NCBI GenBank assembly: GCA_016987375.1
Contig: PJRA01000297.1
Coordinates: 600,694-664,693, forward strand
DNA: 64,000 bases
Reading direction: 5' to 3'
DNA from: Brachionus koreanus
Lineage: Eukaryota; Rotifera; Eurotatoria; Ploima; Brachionidae
The notes below the pieces were generated by a model that was given only the letters and a program-made list of their open reading frames with translations, searched no databases and had not been told where the DNA came from. Numbering within the stretch: the first letter of the stretch is position 1; every line of letters starts with the position of its first letter. A program made the translations under genes and the position numbers. Shown one piece after another: positions 48,592 to 58,705 of this stretch.

Positions 48592-51036
48592 ATGTGGTTG
48601 CGGAATTATAATTTTTTTTATTTAATTTTACTTAATTTGGCCGTATTAATTCTATTAACAATTTACATACACTTTTATTTGTTAAATTTAAATTCAAACA
48701 GAGATTTTGAACCAGCCTATCTTCATATAAAAGACTTGGAAAATGTAAAACTTTCATTGAGAAATGAACTGCAACACTTGGAAACAAAAAGATACAATTA
48801 TTTAAGTGAATTAAGGATAATAAAGCGAAAGATTCACTCATCTAACCAAAGTCTTTCAAAATTAAAGGCTAAATTTGATCTAATAGAGACTAAACTGGAA
48901 AATCGAATGACACAATTGGTCGAACTTGACACCAAAGCTATGCAAAATTTACATGTTGCATCCGATTTCGAATTTGTAGCCAAAAAGCAAATACCGACTC
49001 GAGTTAAAATCGATACTAGCACAATAGAGTCTTGTTTTGACTTACGGCGATGTTTTGTCAACTCAAATCCGAATTTTTTTGTCTTTAATATGAATTATGT
49101 TAGACTAAATTTTGATTTAATACAGCAATCATTTAAAATTACGAATAGCATTAATCAAGCATGTTTTTCAATTGTTTTTTTGTCCACAAAATCAAATTTA
49201 GCCGAGTTGAAGAATACATTAATTGAGTATAAATTTAAAAAAAATTTAATTTTTATAAATGACTATTCGCATGATCATCACACAATCACAAGAGAATATT
49301 TAATCACATCATTTGATGATACGAATATTGAAAAAATGTTGAAATGTTCAATTTTTGTATCTTTAATTCCAAAAAATTTATTAAATCTAAATTTCGGCCT
49401 TATCAGCACCAATTACTTAAACCAATGTGATCTAACTTCAAAAAGAAATTTTCTTTTTATCAACAAATACAATTTGGCCTATTCGAAACAAAATTTTTTT
49501 TTCGAAATCTATAAAAATTTTTCCAAGTCACATTTCAGTCAAATTTTAGAACAAGACCTTTTTTTAAAATCTGATTTTGTGATTTTTTTACCACATGAAG
49601 AAAATAGAGTAGAAATAGCAGTTGATTTGGTCGAAGCTCTTAATTCAGCTACAATACCAGTATTATTCGATTTAGAGTTTGAATTACCTTTGTCTAATTT
49701 GATAGCTTGGGATGAAATAGTTATACATTTATCATTCTATGAGATAAAAAAATTGCCAATTATTCTTCAAACATTGAAAAAACATGAATTAGTTCAACGG
49801 CGTATAAAGGCAAGGAAAGTTTATAAATCTTATTTCAAGTCAAAAACAGATCAATTTAAAACCATACTAGCAGCTGTTGGGCACAAAATTGGTCTAGTTC
49901 CAAGTCCAATTTCAGATGTTAAACCATTAGAATATTTTTTCTATTCAACCTGGAGTAAATTTAATTTTAGTCAAAGTTTGAATGCTGAATATTTGGGTCA
50001 AATAAGACAGCCAAAAAAAGACAGTCTTTTCTATCAAAATAAATACTCAGAATTTTTGTATAAAAAATGGAATTTTATGCATTATCCTTTTAATATTTTT
50101 CCCAGTGATCCATTTTTCCTAAACTATTTATCTGAATTTAGCACAAAAGGATTTGCTGAAACTCAGGGTGGTGGCGATGGAAAATTTTTTCATTCACATT
50201 TAAGTGGAAACTATGACAAACTAGAACAGTTTACCATTGTTATTTTAACATTTAATAGAGAAAAACTTCTTGTTAAATATATTGAAAAATATTTTAGAAC
50301 AATAGCCTATTTGAATTCAATTTTAGTTGTTTGGAACTCAGTTGATACTAAACCTAATTGGAATTTATGGCAGAATTTATCAGTTTTTATTCAAAATCAA
50401 AGATTAAAAATACTTAAAATGAATAGAAATAGTTTGAATAATCGGTTTTTACCTTTTGATGCGATAAAAACCGAAGCAGTGTTGGGCCTAGACGATGATG
50501 TGTTTTTAAGACCAGATGAAATTGTGTTCGCATTCAGAGTATGGAGAGAAAACAGGGACCGAATCGTTGGCTTTCCGTCACGCTACCACACATTTAATAC
50601 TACAAGTAATCAATTTATGTACAAAAGCTATTTATCTTGTGAGTATTCAATGGTTTTGACTGGTGCTGCCTTTTATCATAAATTCTATAATTACTACTAT
50701 TCTTATATAAATGATGAAAATTTTAAACAAAAAGTTGATGAGCTGATGAACTGTGAAGATATTGCTTTCAATATGATGGTTGCCCATTTGACACGCAAAG
50801 CTCCATTAAAAGTGACCATTAAGTACAACTTTTACTGTGCAGATTGTGAAAGCTTAACCAACGATTCTCCAATTTCTCTTCGTGGTGATCATTATCCGAA
50901 GAGAAGTGAATGCATTGATTACTTTATAAAAATTTATGGTTACAATCCACTACTTTATTCACAGTTTAGGGCAGATAGTGTGCTTTATAAAACCAAGCTA
51001 AATAGAAACGAACAAAGATGTTTTAATTTAATTTAA
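48592..51036 (+). CDS. EXTL3: Exostosin-like 3 (EXTL3/botv) glycosyltransferase
   Basis: A single-exon 814-aa type II membrane protein. The short cytosolic N terminus is followed by a signal anchor at ~8-30 (FFYLILLNLAVLILLTIYIH), then a coiled-coil stem at ~45-105 (NVKLSLRNELQHLETKR; LSKLKAKFDLIETKLENRMT). An exostosin (GT47-like) domain spans ~140-430, and a GT64 domain ~545-810. GT64 hallmarks are FTIVILTFNREKLLVKYIEK, NRNSLNNRFLPF, the metal-binding LGLDDDVFLRPDEI (D634-D636), RIVGFPSRYH, MVLTGAAFYHKFY, NCEDIAFNMMVAH and YGYNPLLYSQFRADSVL. The coiled-coil stem and C terminus identify EXTL3 rather than EXT1/2. It adds alpha-GlcNAc to the linkage tetrasaccharide to start heparan-sulfate synthesis in the Golgi. 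The GT47 half is much more diverged, fitting the view that GT64 is the active half. A stop codon lies two codons upstream of the ATG. Confidence 0.93.
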   Translation: MWLRNYNFFYLILLNLAVLILLTIYIHFYLLNLNSNRDFEPAYLHIKDLENVKLSLRNELQHLETKRYNYLSELRIIKRKIHSSNQSLSKLKAKFDLIETKLENRMTQLVELDTKAMQNLHVASDFEFVAKKQIPTRVKIDTSTIESCFDLRRCFVNSNPNFFVFNMNYVRLNFDLIQQSFKITNSINQACFSIVFLSTKSNLAELKNTLIEYKFKKNLIFINDYSHDHHTITREYLITSFDDTNIEKMLKCSIFVSLIPKNLLNLNFGLISTNYLNQCDLTSKRNFLFINKYNLAYSKQNFFFEIYKNFSKSHFSQILEQDLFLKSDFVIFLPHEENRVEIAVDLVEALNSATIPVLFDLEFELPLSNLIAWDEIVIHLSFYEIKKLPIILQTLKKHELVQRRIKARKVYKSYFKSKTDQFKTILAAVGHKIGLVPSPISDVKPLEYFFYSTWSKFNFSQSLNAEYLGQIRQPKKDSLFYQNKYSEFLYKKWNFMHYPFNIFPSDPFFLNYLSEFSTKGFAETQGGGDGKFFHSHLSGNYDKLEQFTIVILTFNREKLLVKYIEKYFRTIAYLNSILVVWNSVDTKPNWNLWQNLSVFIQNQRLKILKMNRNSLNNRFLPFDAIKTEAVLGLDDDVFLRPDEIVFAFRVWRENRDRIVGFPSRYHTFNTTSNQFMYKSYLSCEYSMVLTGAAFYHKFYNYYYSYINDENFKQKVDELMNCEDIAFNMMVAHLTRKAPLKVTIKYNFYCADCESLTNDSPISLRGDHYPKRSECIDYFIKIYGYNPLLYSQFRADSVLYKTKLNRNEQRCFNLI

Positions 51037-52415
51037 TTTAATTTTTTTTAATTGATTAATTTTTTTTTCAAATTTTTAATAAAATTTTTATTTGGTCAAA
51101 AAGATTTAACCAAAATTTTTTTTACAAACTCAATCAAGACAATTTTAGCTATTCAAACATATATTTAAGCTAGGTATTTAAAAAGGTGTGTAATAGATTT
51201 TCTGTTCTCATGTGCAACCCTTTTTTCTGAAACTAATTTAAACTAGCCAAGAGTAATTCACAATTCTGATTTTGGTTCACTTATGAAATTCAAGTATGAG
51301 ACCTTAACTGAAATTCCTCACAGTTTTGCTCAAAAAAATTTTAGTTATAAATAAATTTTTTTCTCAAATTTTAATTACATAATTGATACATTTTTTTTAA
51401 TTGATTATAATTTGCTAGATATTTTTAATTGTTCGGCTGATTTTGCATGAAATTTACTACCTATTACTGAGAAATGATTTAATCCATTTTTTTTACTAAA
51501 CAGATTTATAAATTTATGTTACTTTTTGTTAAAAGACCTTTATGCCAAATTCTGTCTAAAGCTATAGAGATATAAAAGGCTATCTATAGATATTTTTTTT
51601 TCAATTTAAGTATTCTGCTACTTAATGAGTTTATGTGGTAAGATTTTTATATTTTTTGAATTTTTTTAAGATTTCAAGCGATCGACCTTTTTATTAATCA
51701 TTTTGTAACTGTATAAAAGTAATCTAATAAAATGGTTGTCTGATTTTTTAAAATTTTCATTTTAAAATTTTTTTTCGATTTTAAATTAAGAACTAACTTG
51801 CAAATAGAACCTCCAATGTCTGCTCTCTCTATTTTAAAATTTATGATCTTAGCTTAATGAGCATTAACTTCAAATTAGATATTTAATTTTGTTCATAGCA
51901 TGGTTTATTAGGAAACAAAATGAATATAGGACTAAAAATTTTAGTTCGCTTTAATATAGAGTTAACTTGTTTACAACGGAAAACAGTGTACCAAAATTTT
52001 AAAATCAAGTTTTAAAATTTAATTATAATAAATTCATTTTTTTTTTCAATTATATAAAATTATTTTATGAAATGAAAAACTTTTGGCTTGCTTAATTTTA
52101 AAAAAAATTTTTGATAAAAAATTTAGAATTTAAAAAAAATTAATTTAATAATTATTAATTTAAATTAATTATTTTCAGACGAACAGTATATTTCTTATCT
52201 TATTCTGTGTTGCAAATAAGCAAATTTTTGATGATAGAATCTTGGAATAAAAGATGAAAATTGAGATTAATACTTTTAATTTACATCATTTATAAGACTT
52301 AAAAAAGCTGTAAATTTTTAATTTTTAAATTTCAATTATAAAAATAAACATTTATATAATATAAATTTTCGATCAAACTTAAAAAGTCCATTAAATTGGT
52401 TATAAATTTCAAATT
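51037..52415. other. AT-rich intergenic region between convergent genes
   Basis: 3' flanks of EXTL3 (+) and the TPX2-like gene (-). No gene, repeat copy or element could be supported; the sequence is long A/T runs. An AATAAAA-type signal lies ~45 bp after the EXTL3 stop. Confidence 0.45.
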
Positions 52416-52772
52416 CTAATCACAAAGTTTGATTGAATGATGGAGAGATCTAGTTCTAACTCTTTTGTCAGTATGCAAGTTTGGTGATATTGGCTTTGTG
52501 AGTGGAATTGTACTTGGGTGCACTGTAAACTGTCTAAAATGTCTAACCGGGTTTGCTTTGAACTCCATTTGTTCTCTTAATTTTCTAATTTCTTCTTGCT
52601 CTAATCGATTGGTCTCTGCTTGTCTAATTTCTTTAACCAACTCTATTAGCTGTTTAGTTGATTTTTGAAGATCAGCATGAATCTGAGAGCGACGATGTTT
52701 CGCTTTATGGTCAGTTCTTATCAAGCCGAACGGATTTTTTTCAGCATTTTTCTCATTACAAATTTGAACCAT
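52416..52772 (-). CDS. Small TPX2-motif protein
   Basis: 118 aa from ATG 52772; an in-frame TAA lies 15 bp upstream. The N-terminal half is basic and helical (KSTKQLIELVKEIRQAETN; RLEQEEIRKLREQMEFKANP). It is followed by FKANPVRHFRQF...PLTKPISPNLHTDKR. That pattern (F-K-A-x-P-x-x-x-F ... P-L-T-x-P-x-S-P-x-L-x-T-x-x-R) is the TPX2-family motif repeated in spindle assembly factor TPX2. Length is far below TPX2 (~750 aa), so this is a small family member or a truncated gene. The start lies only ~100 bp after the stop of the upstream carboxypeptidase on the same strand. The bases before the ATG (poly-T, then ttggag) could serve as a trans-splice acceptor. That is inference only. Confidence 0.5.
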   Translation of the reverse strand: MVQICNEKNAEKNPFGLIRTDHKAKHRRSQIHADLQKSTKQLIELVKEIRQAETNRLEQEEIRKLREQMEFKANPVRHFRQFTVHPSTIPLTKPISPNLHTDKRVRTRSLHHSIKLCD

Positions 52773-52874
52773 CTCCAATTCAAATTAAAAAAATTTAGTA
52801 AAAAAAAATAAAATTTATTTAAAGCACATAGTCTTTTAAATTTGTCTTTTTTATTCAATAAAATTTTGATTTAA

Positions 52875-54353
52875 TTAAGCTTTAATTGATTTCAAGAAGG
52901 CAGTAATGCCACCATATGTTTCTTCTCCAGCTTTTGGAGCTCTGTCTTCTGGGAGGGTAAAACCATAGAAAGAATCAGTTCCACTTTGACCTGGTCTCAA
53001 TTCCAAGCAGTATGAATATTTTATGCCAGCAGTACCCTTTTAAAAAATAATAAATTTTTTTTCTAATTGTTTTTTTGTTAATACGTAAGCCCAATCTTCT
53101 GAACCACCGGAAGCTATGTATAAAATTCTAGCTGAGCTGCCTGATATCCAACCAGAACCATCTTGAAAAAAAATTTCCCTGACGTAGTCTGTTTATTTTA
53201 AATTTAATAAAAATAAATTACCTCCTGAAGCACTTATTCCAGCTAGACCAATTTTAGCTTTGTTGTTCAATTCAGTAAAATCACCTGGTAAAGTTTGTGT
53301 GTAGCCATAAGGTCTTAAAAAATTAAAAATAATTTTTTAAAAAATTTCTAATTTAATCAATTACGTGAACCACCATTTTCCATAACTGTGAATTGTCAAA
53401 AAAGAGTCCCATTGTCCACTATATTGTCTAATATAGTTTTCTACGGCTTTAGTTTCAAGTTCACTATCAGCTGATTGTCCAGCATAAGTGTCACTGCATG
53501 GATTAGTGGAGCTTCCGCCAGTAAGCCATTTAAAGCCATAGTTACGATTCAAATCAGTTCCAATACATGAAGTACCACTGTTTGGTTTTCTGTTTTTTCT
53601 CCATAGACGACTCTTAAAAAAAAATATTCTAAAACTGAATTTACTTTGGTTAATGAAAATTACGGTTGTATGCGAATATTCATAACCATCTGGGTTAACA
53701 ATTGGAAGAATATGAAATTCAAAGTAGCCTAGAAGTTCTCTGGCCAAAGAATCACCACTATTGTAGTCAGTTACTAGTTTATTTATTATCCAAACACAAG
53801 TTGCAGGGCTTACCCATTCACGAGCATGAATACCACAGTCAATCCATACTTTGCGACTGCTAGATGAGGTTTTAATAACAGCAACTTTCAAATTTCTATT
53901 TTCATATGTTTTGCCGGCAATTTGACTTGAAACTAAGCTGGGATAGGTTGCAGCCAAATTGTCAATAAAACTTTGAATTTCCGAGTATCGAGCATATCTG
54001 CCTACAATGTTTTTTGAATTTCTGGTCAAAGCCATTGATCTTTCTTGTTCATCAATGTTTCTTTGCATATTTTGCTCGAGAATTTCAAATTTTATCTTAA
54101 AAATTTTGAACAAAACACTGTATTTGACAAAGGCCTGTGGCGATAGCAAAACATGTACTGATTCTTCAACTGTCTTAACTCTAGTCCAAATATCGAAATC
54201 TGGCTTTTCTTCCCATTCGCTTATCAAGTGAATTTGAAGTGGAGTTTTAGGGTTTAGATTAACTAAACTGTAATTGTCGTACTTTGTTTTTTCGGCTAAA
54301 GCTATTGAGCCGAACAAAAGAACGGCAACACATAAAGCTAAATTCAATTTCAT
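52875..54353 (-). CDS. Secreted M14A carboxypeptidase (copy 1, five exons)
   Basis: Exons (minus strand order): 54353-53664, 53612-53365, 53313-53222, 53161-53085, 53036-52875. The introns are 51, 51, 60 and 48 bp and all phases close; 422 aa. Signal peptide ~1-20 (LALCVAVLLFGSIALA) and an M14 activation propeptide to about 110. Zinc ligands H176 and E179 lie in IDCGIHAREW; the third is the His of TIHSYGKWWF. Substrate/transition-state residues are in GTDLNRNYGFKW (Asn-Arg pair), ILYIASGGSEDWAY (Tyr flap) and CLELRPGQSG (catalytic Glu). The S1'-pocket position (CPA Ile255, CPB Asp255) is Glu here (GGSEDW), suggesting preference for basic C-terminal residues. It is expected to be a secreted digestive zymogen. 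It is a tandem duplicate of the gene at 56280-57593. Confidence 0.93.
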
Positions 54354-56279
54354 TTTAAAATTAATTTTAGATATTGGTGTTGTAATTTAAATAAATTTTT
54401 ACATTACCTACGTAATCAAATCAAATAACAAATGTCATTTTCACTTTTATTAGTCAATTGTTTGAGAAAATTATAATTTAAGTGTGTGCTTAGTTTTAAA
54501 TAAGGTTTCGCTAATTTTTTAAGATAAGAAATTCTCTTTTAAGATTTATTTATTTAAATTACCCACAAATTACAACTATTAAGGATGAAAAAAATGGAGA
54601 GAGTTTCATTTTTAAGCCTGGAAAAACTGCTTTGAGAATTCAAAACATCAAAACTTTCTTTTTTCATTATCAAATATTGTATTTAAAATTAAAATATTGA
54701 AGAGTTTTCTAATAATCTAATTTTTTAATAGAATAAATATTACTTGTTTGTTTTAAGGTTTAATATTTGAACAAACAGGTAGCCTATTTTTTTCAAAAAA
54801 AGATAAAAAAATAAAAAAAATTTTTCTAAAATGTTTCTCATTTTTTTTAAATGATTTTTTTTTTAAGTAGAAAAATTAGATAAATAGTTATATATTAAAA
54901 AAAAATAACTCAAAATTAAGATTATGAAAAAGATTATGGAATAATCTTTAAAAAATATATACATTTTTTTTAAATTTTTGGTATTATTTGAAATTACTCT
55001 TCATATATCGAATTTCTATTGTATATTGTCAATTGGAGATAAGAACTTCTAAATACAAATATTTCTAATTATGAACAGTTAGTCTCAAAACGCTTAAATA
55101 TTTAAAATTAAATAACAAAAAGTAGAAAGGAGTTTATTAAAAAATTAACCGAAAAAATTAATTATCAATTGTTTAAGAAATAATTTTAAAAATTTAGTTA
55201 ATTTTTTTATGATTTTATCTTTAGTTATTTACGTTAAAATTCAATTAAAAAATAGATTTTGTATTATAATAAAATATTTTAATAATATAATAATATAATT
55301 TAATATTTTTAAATTCAACATTTTTTAATTTTTCCCTTTTAATTTTTAACGTATTTGCTCGATTTTAACCACATGTCGTTATGTCATTTTGAAAATCACT
55401 CTAACTGGCAACGAGAAATTTTAGAACAAAAAGGAAAAAATATTTTTTTTGGTTGTGCAAAAATGGTTCTGTAAACTATAGTTTCAAATAAGCCCTTTAT
55501 TCTTGAAATTAATAAGCACATTTTTTAACATTTAAATACTAAACCTTTGTCAATTTTTTGTTACTCCAAAGCTTGTTGAAATAAAATTAAGATCAATTGA
55601 CTAAGCATGAACGTTTGTTCAATAAATTAGAAAAATTTTACAATTTTTTCTCAAAAAGCAGTTACTATTAGAAAGCAGGACTATTCGTACATTTTTGAAT
55701 AAAATCAACAACTTAAAGTTTTGATTTGTAAATCAATTTTAAATTTTTGAGAATTAAGAGGAAATCGAAAATTGATTAAAAATTTTCAGTCATGACTTTG
55801 AACTTGAGACTTGTAACTTTTAAAATTTTGTTAAATAAAAAATTTTTAATTTTCTTTTTTAATAAAAAATTTAAATTTTATATTTAAACAAACAATTATT
55901 TTTAAATTAAAACTAATCCGATTTGATCGACTTAAATTTTATTAAAATTCTTGATTATTAGTTTATTCATAGCCTAACCTATAATTTTTTTGATTATAAA
56001 AAAAGGATAAAAGTGTCTCTTATCAAAGGTCACAAATTAGTATTTTTATATTGTTCTAATATTTTGAACAAATAATCTTCCGTCCAATTTTGTTAACTGA
56101 TTCATAAGATTTTTTTAGGCAGTCAGCATGAACGATTATCAATGCTACCAAAAGTATCTTTTATTATTTGATTTATTTTAACTTATTTTTTTAAAACATA
56201 AAAAAGATAATAATAATGAATATTTTTTGATTAAATTTTTTCAAAAATTCTATATTTAATTTAGAATGATTAAATTGTT
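54354..56279. other. AT-rich spacer between the two carboxypeptidases
   Basis: Upstream region of copy 1 and 3' flank of copy 2. No gene is seen. A motif block near 55340-55380 (gctcgattttaaccacatgtc) resembles 47240-47270 (cgcttttaactacatgtc), a likely dispersed-repeat pair. AATATAATAATATAAT simple repeats occur near 55280. Confidence 0.4.
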
Positions 56280-57593
56280 TTATGGCATAAGCGATTTTAC
56301 TAAAGCAACAATTCCAGCATAAGTTTCTTCACCAACCATTGGTGCTCTATCTTCAGGTAAAGTAAATCCATAATTTGAATCAATACCAGTTTGACCAGGT
56401 CTCAATTCCAAGCAAAAAGAGTACTTAATTCCAGCATCACCGACAGCCCAATCATCTGATCCACCAGATGCTATATACAAAATTTGAGCTGAACTTCCAT
56501 AAGTAAACACAGTGCCATTAACCGATTTTATTGCGTCGGTAGCAATTTTTGCTTTTTCTTTTAAATCATCATAATGTGGAGGATCGGCCTCGGTATATCC
56601 CCATGATGTAAACCACCATTGACCATAAGTATGTATTGTCAAAAATGTATCCCAATCTCCTTTGTATTTGTTAATATAACTCTCAACAGCTTGAGTTTCG
56701 GCTTCACTATCGGCTGATGGACCTGCATAAATGTCACTACATGGTTGATTTGATGAACCACCAGTAAACCACTTGTATCCATAATTTCTGTTCAAATCTA
56801 CACCTATGCAATTTCCTCTAATTGGTCTTCTATTTTTTCTCCACAAACGATACTAAAAAAACATTTAATCTAATAGAAAAAAATTTTTCAATTTTTATAT
56901 TACAGTAGTATGAGAATATTCATAACCATCCGGATTTTGTAAAGGCATAATGTGAAACTCATAATAGTTCAGTAAATTAACAACTTCTGGTTCAAAATTT
57001 TGGTAGCCTTTTATCAATTTGTTGATTATCCAAATGCATGTTGCAGGTGTCATCCACTCGCGGGCATGAATGCCACAGTCAATCCAGACTTTTCTCGTAG
57101 AACTCGGAGTTTTAATAATTGCAACCTTGAGATTTCTATCTTCATACGTCGTTCCAGCAACATAAGTAGAAACAATGCTTGGATTTTCTATAGCCAAATT
57201 ATCAATGTAACTCATAATCTCCGAATATCTTGCAAATTTGCCCACAATGCTCTTTTGATTTTTGGTCAAGGCCATTGATCTATCTTGTTCATCGATTCTA
57301 GACTGAATGTCTTGTTCAACAATACTGTAAGGGATATTGAACAGTTTGAACAAAAGCGAGTATTTCAAAAAAGCATTTGGTGAGAGCAAAACAGTAACTC
57401 TTTCTTGGACGCTTTTAATTCTCGTCCAAATGTCGAAATCTGGATTTTCTTCCCATTCACTGATTAGTTGTACATGAACTGGACTTTCTGGCAACAAACT
57501 TATTAAACGATAATTATTAAACTTAAATTTTTCAGTTCGGACTAAAGAAACGAGGAGCCCAAGCGCCAGACACAGATATAAACTTGTTTTCAT
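56280..57593 (-). CDS. Secreted M14A carboxypeptidase, B-like (copy 2, two exons)
   Basis: Exons 57593-56904 and 56852-56280, with one 51-bp phase-0 intron after ...EYSHTT; 420 aa. Signal peptide ~1-20 (LYLCLALGLLVSLVRT), M14 propeptide to ~110. H176xxE179 in IDCGIHAREW plus His in TIHTYGQWWF bind zinc. VDLNRNYGYKW supplies the Asn-Arg pair, ILYIASGGSDDWAVG the Tyr flap, and CLELRPGQTG the catalytic Glu. Asp at the 255-equivalent position (GGSDDW) is the carboxypeptidase-B signature for Lys/Arg specificity. The first exon is exactly the same length (690 nt) as in copy 1, and the intron site is identical. The last three introns of copy 1 are absent here. Probably a secreted digestive enzyme. 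Confidence 0.94.
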
Positions 57594-58001
57594 TCTTATT
57601 AAAATTTAAGCATTTATTACTAAATGGTAGAGTTTTTATTGATATCTAATTTAACTGATGTTTTATTCTCAACAAAAAAAATGTCTGAACCATAATCTTT
57701 TATGATTTTATTATCGAATTTTGCTTATCATCATCAAAATTATCTTAGTTTAATCAATTAACTTAAGATATTTAAAAAATATATTCACAAATTATGCTCA
57801 TATTTTTTTACTTAAAAATTGAGAAATGTGACCATGAGGTTAGAAAAACTCACAAGGTTGGTTTATTAGCATCAAATTTAAGCATAGGGATAACTTTTTA
57901 TTCAACATATATATTAGCTTACACTGAATTCCTTGCTTAAAAGTGCCTCTGAAATCGTGTCGTTATCGAAGAATTTACAATTTTAAATGTGCAATTTTTT
58001 T
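57594..58001. other. Upstream region of carboxypeptidase copy 2
   Basis: About 400 bp of A/T-rich sequence between the copy-2 start codon and the MITE. No regulatory motif could be supported. Confidence 0.35.
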
Positions 58002-58094
58002 TTAACACTCTTTTTCATGTAACAGACTTTTATGGAACTAATGTAACATTTAAACAAATTTTTTGACAAAAATAGCCGGTCTTTTGAGTGTTAA
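58002..58094. mobile_element. Very short piggyBac-like MITE
   Basis: TTAA|CACTC at the left and GAGTG|TTAA at the right flank only 85 bp; the right arm (CCGGTCTTTTGAGTG) resembles the lone end at 41461. It has TTAA on both sides and no coding capacity. It is probably a deletion derivative of the same superfamily as the elements at 31770 and 47658. Confidence 0.5.
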
Positions 58095-58239
58095 AAAAAG
58101 CATGATCTATTATGATAAACTATTAGTTAATGGCATAATAATTTTAAGGCTTTCCTTTTTTTCCCAAAGAAAATATATAATTTACTTAGATAATTTAAAA
58201 CTGAATTTAAGTCAAGTATGATTTTAAAATAATAGTTGA

Positions 58240-58705
58240 TATTCTACGATATTCAGTTTAGTAAAACTAAACTGACAAAGCAGGAAGACTAAAGTAGTCC
58301 CGTTATAGTAGACTTTTCATTTTTTTTGTTTCTACCGACATTGTCCAGTCTGTTTTTGAACTGGTTTATCGAACTTGCTGTGAAAACCGACGTTGGCAGC
58401 ACATTCCATTTGATCACCACTCGGTTTGATAGAAATTTTCGCCTTGCTTCACATTTTGTTATCTGAGAGCAAATGCGATCTTTTGCTCCCCTTACTCCTC
58501 CACTTGATGCTTCATTATACACTAAGCTCATGAATTTCACATCGTATAACCACTTGACATGATTGTAATTTTTGTGGATTTTATAGAATTGAATAAGATC
58601 TCCACGCTCTCGCCTATCTTTTAGAGTTTCAAATCCCAAATTATCTAATCTTGACTCATAATTCAAACTTATTATTTGTGGAACAAGTTTTGCAAGCAAA
58701 ATCAT
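58240..58705 (-). mobile_element. 5'-truncated CR1-like LINE 3' end
   Basis: The minus strand from 58705 to 58289 is an open 138-codon frame encoding a LINE C terminus: LVPQIISLNYESRLDNLGFE, then DRRERGDLIQFYKIHKN, SNRVVIKWNVLPTSVFTAS and INQFKNRLDNVG. This is the standard CR1/Jockey end. The 3' UTR contains the hairpin CAGTTTAGT-AAA-ACTAAACTG and ends ...GAATATCAACTATTATTTTA. The copy is intact over this stretch, so it is recent. A second copy of the same 3' end begins at 63898. Confidence 0.85.
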
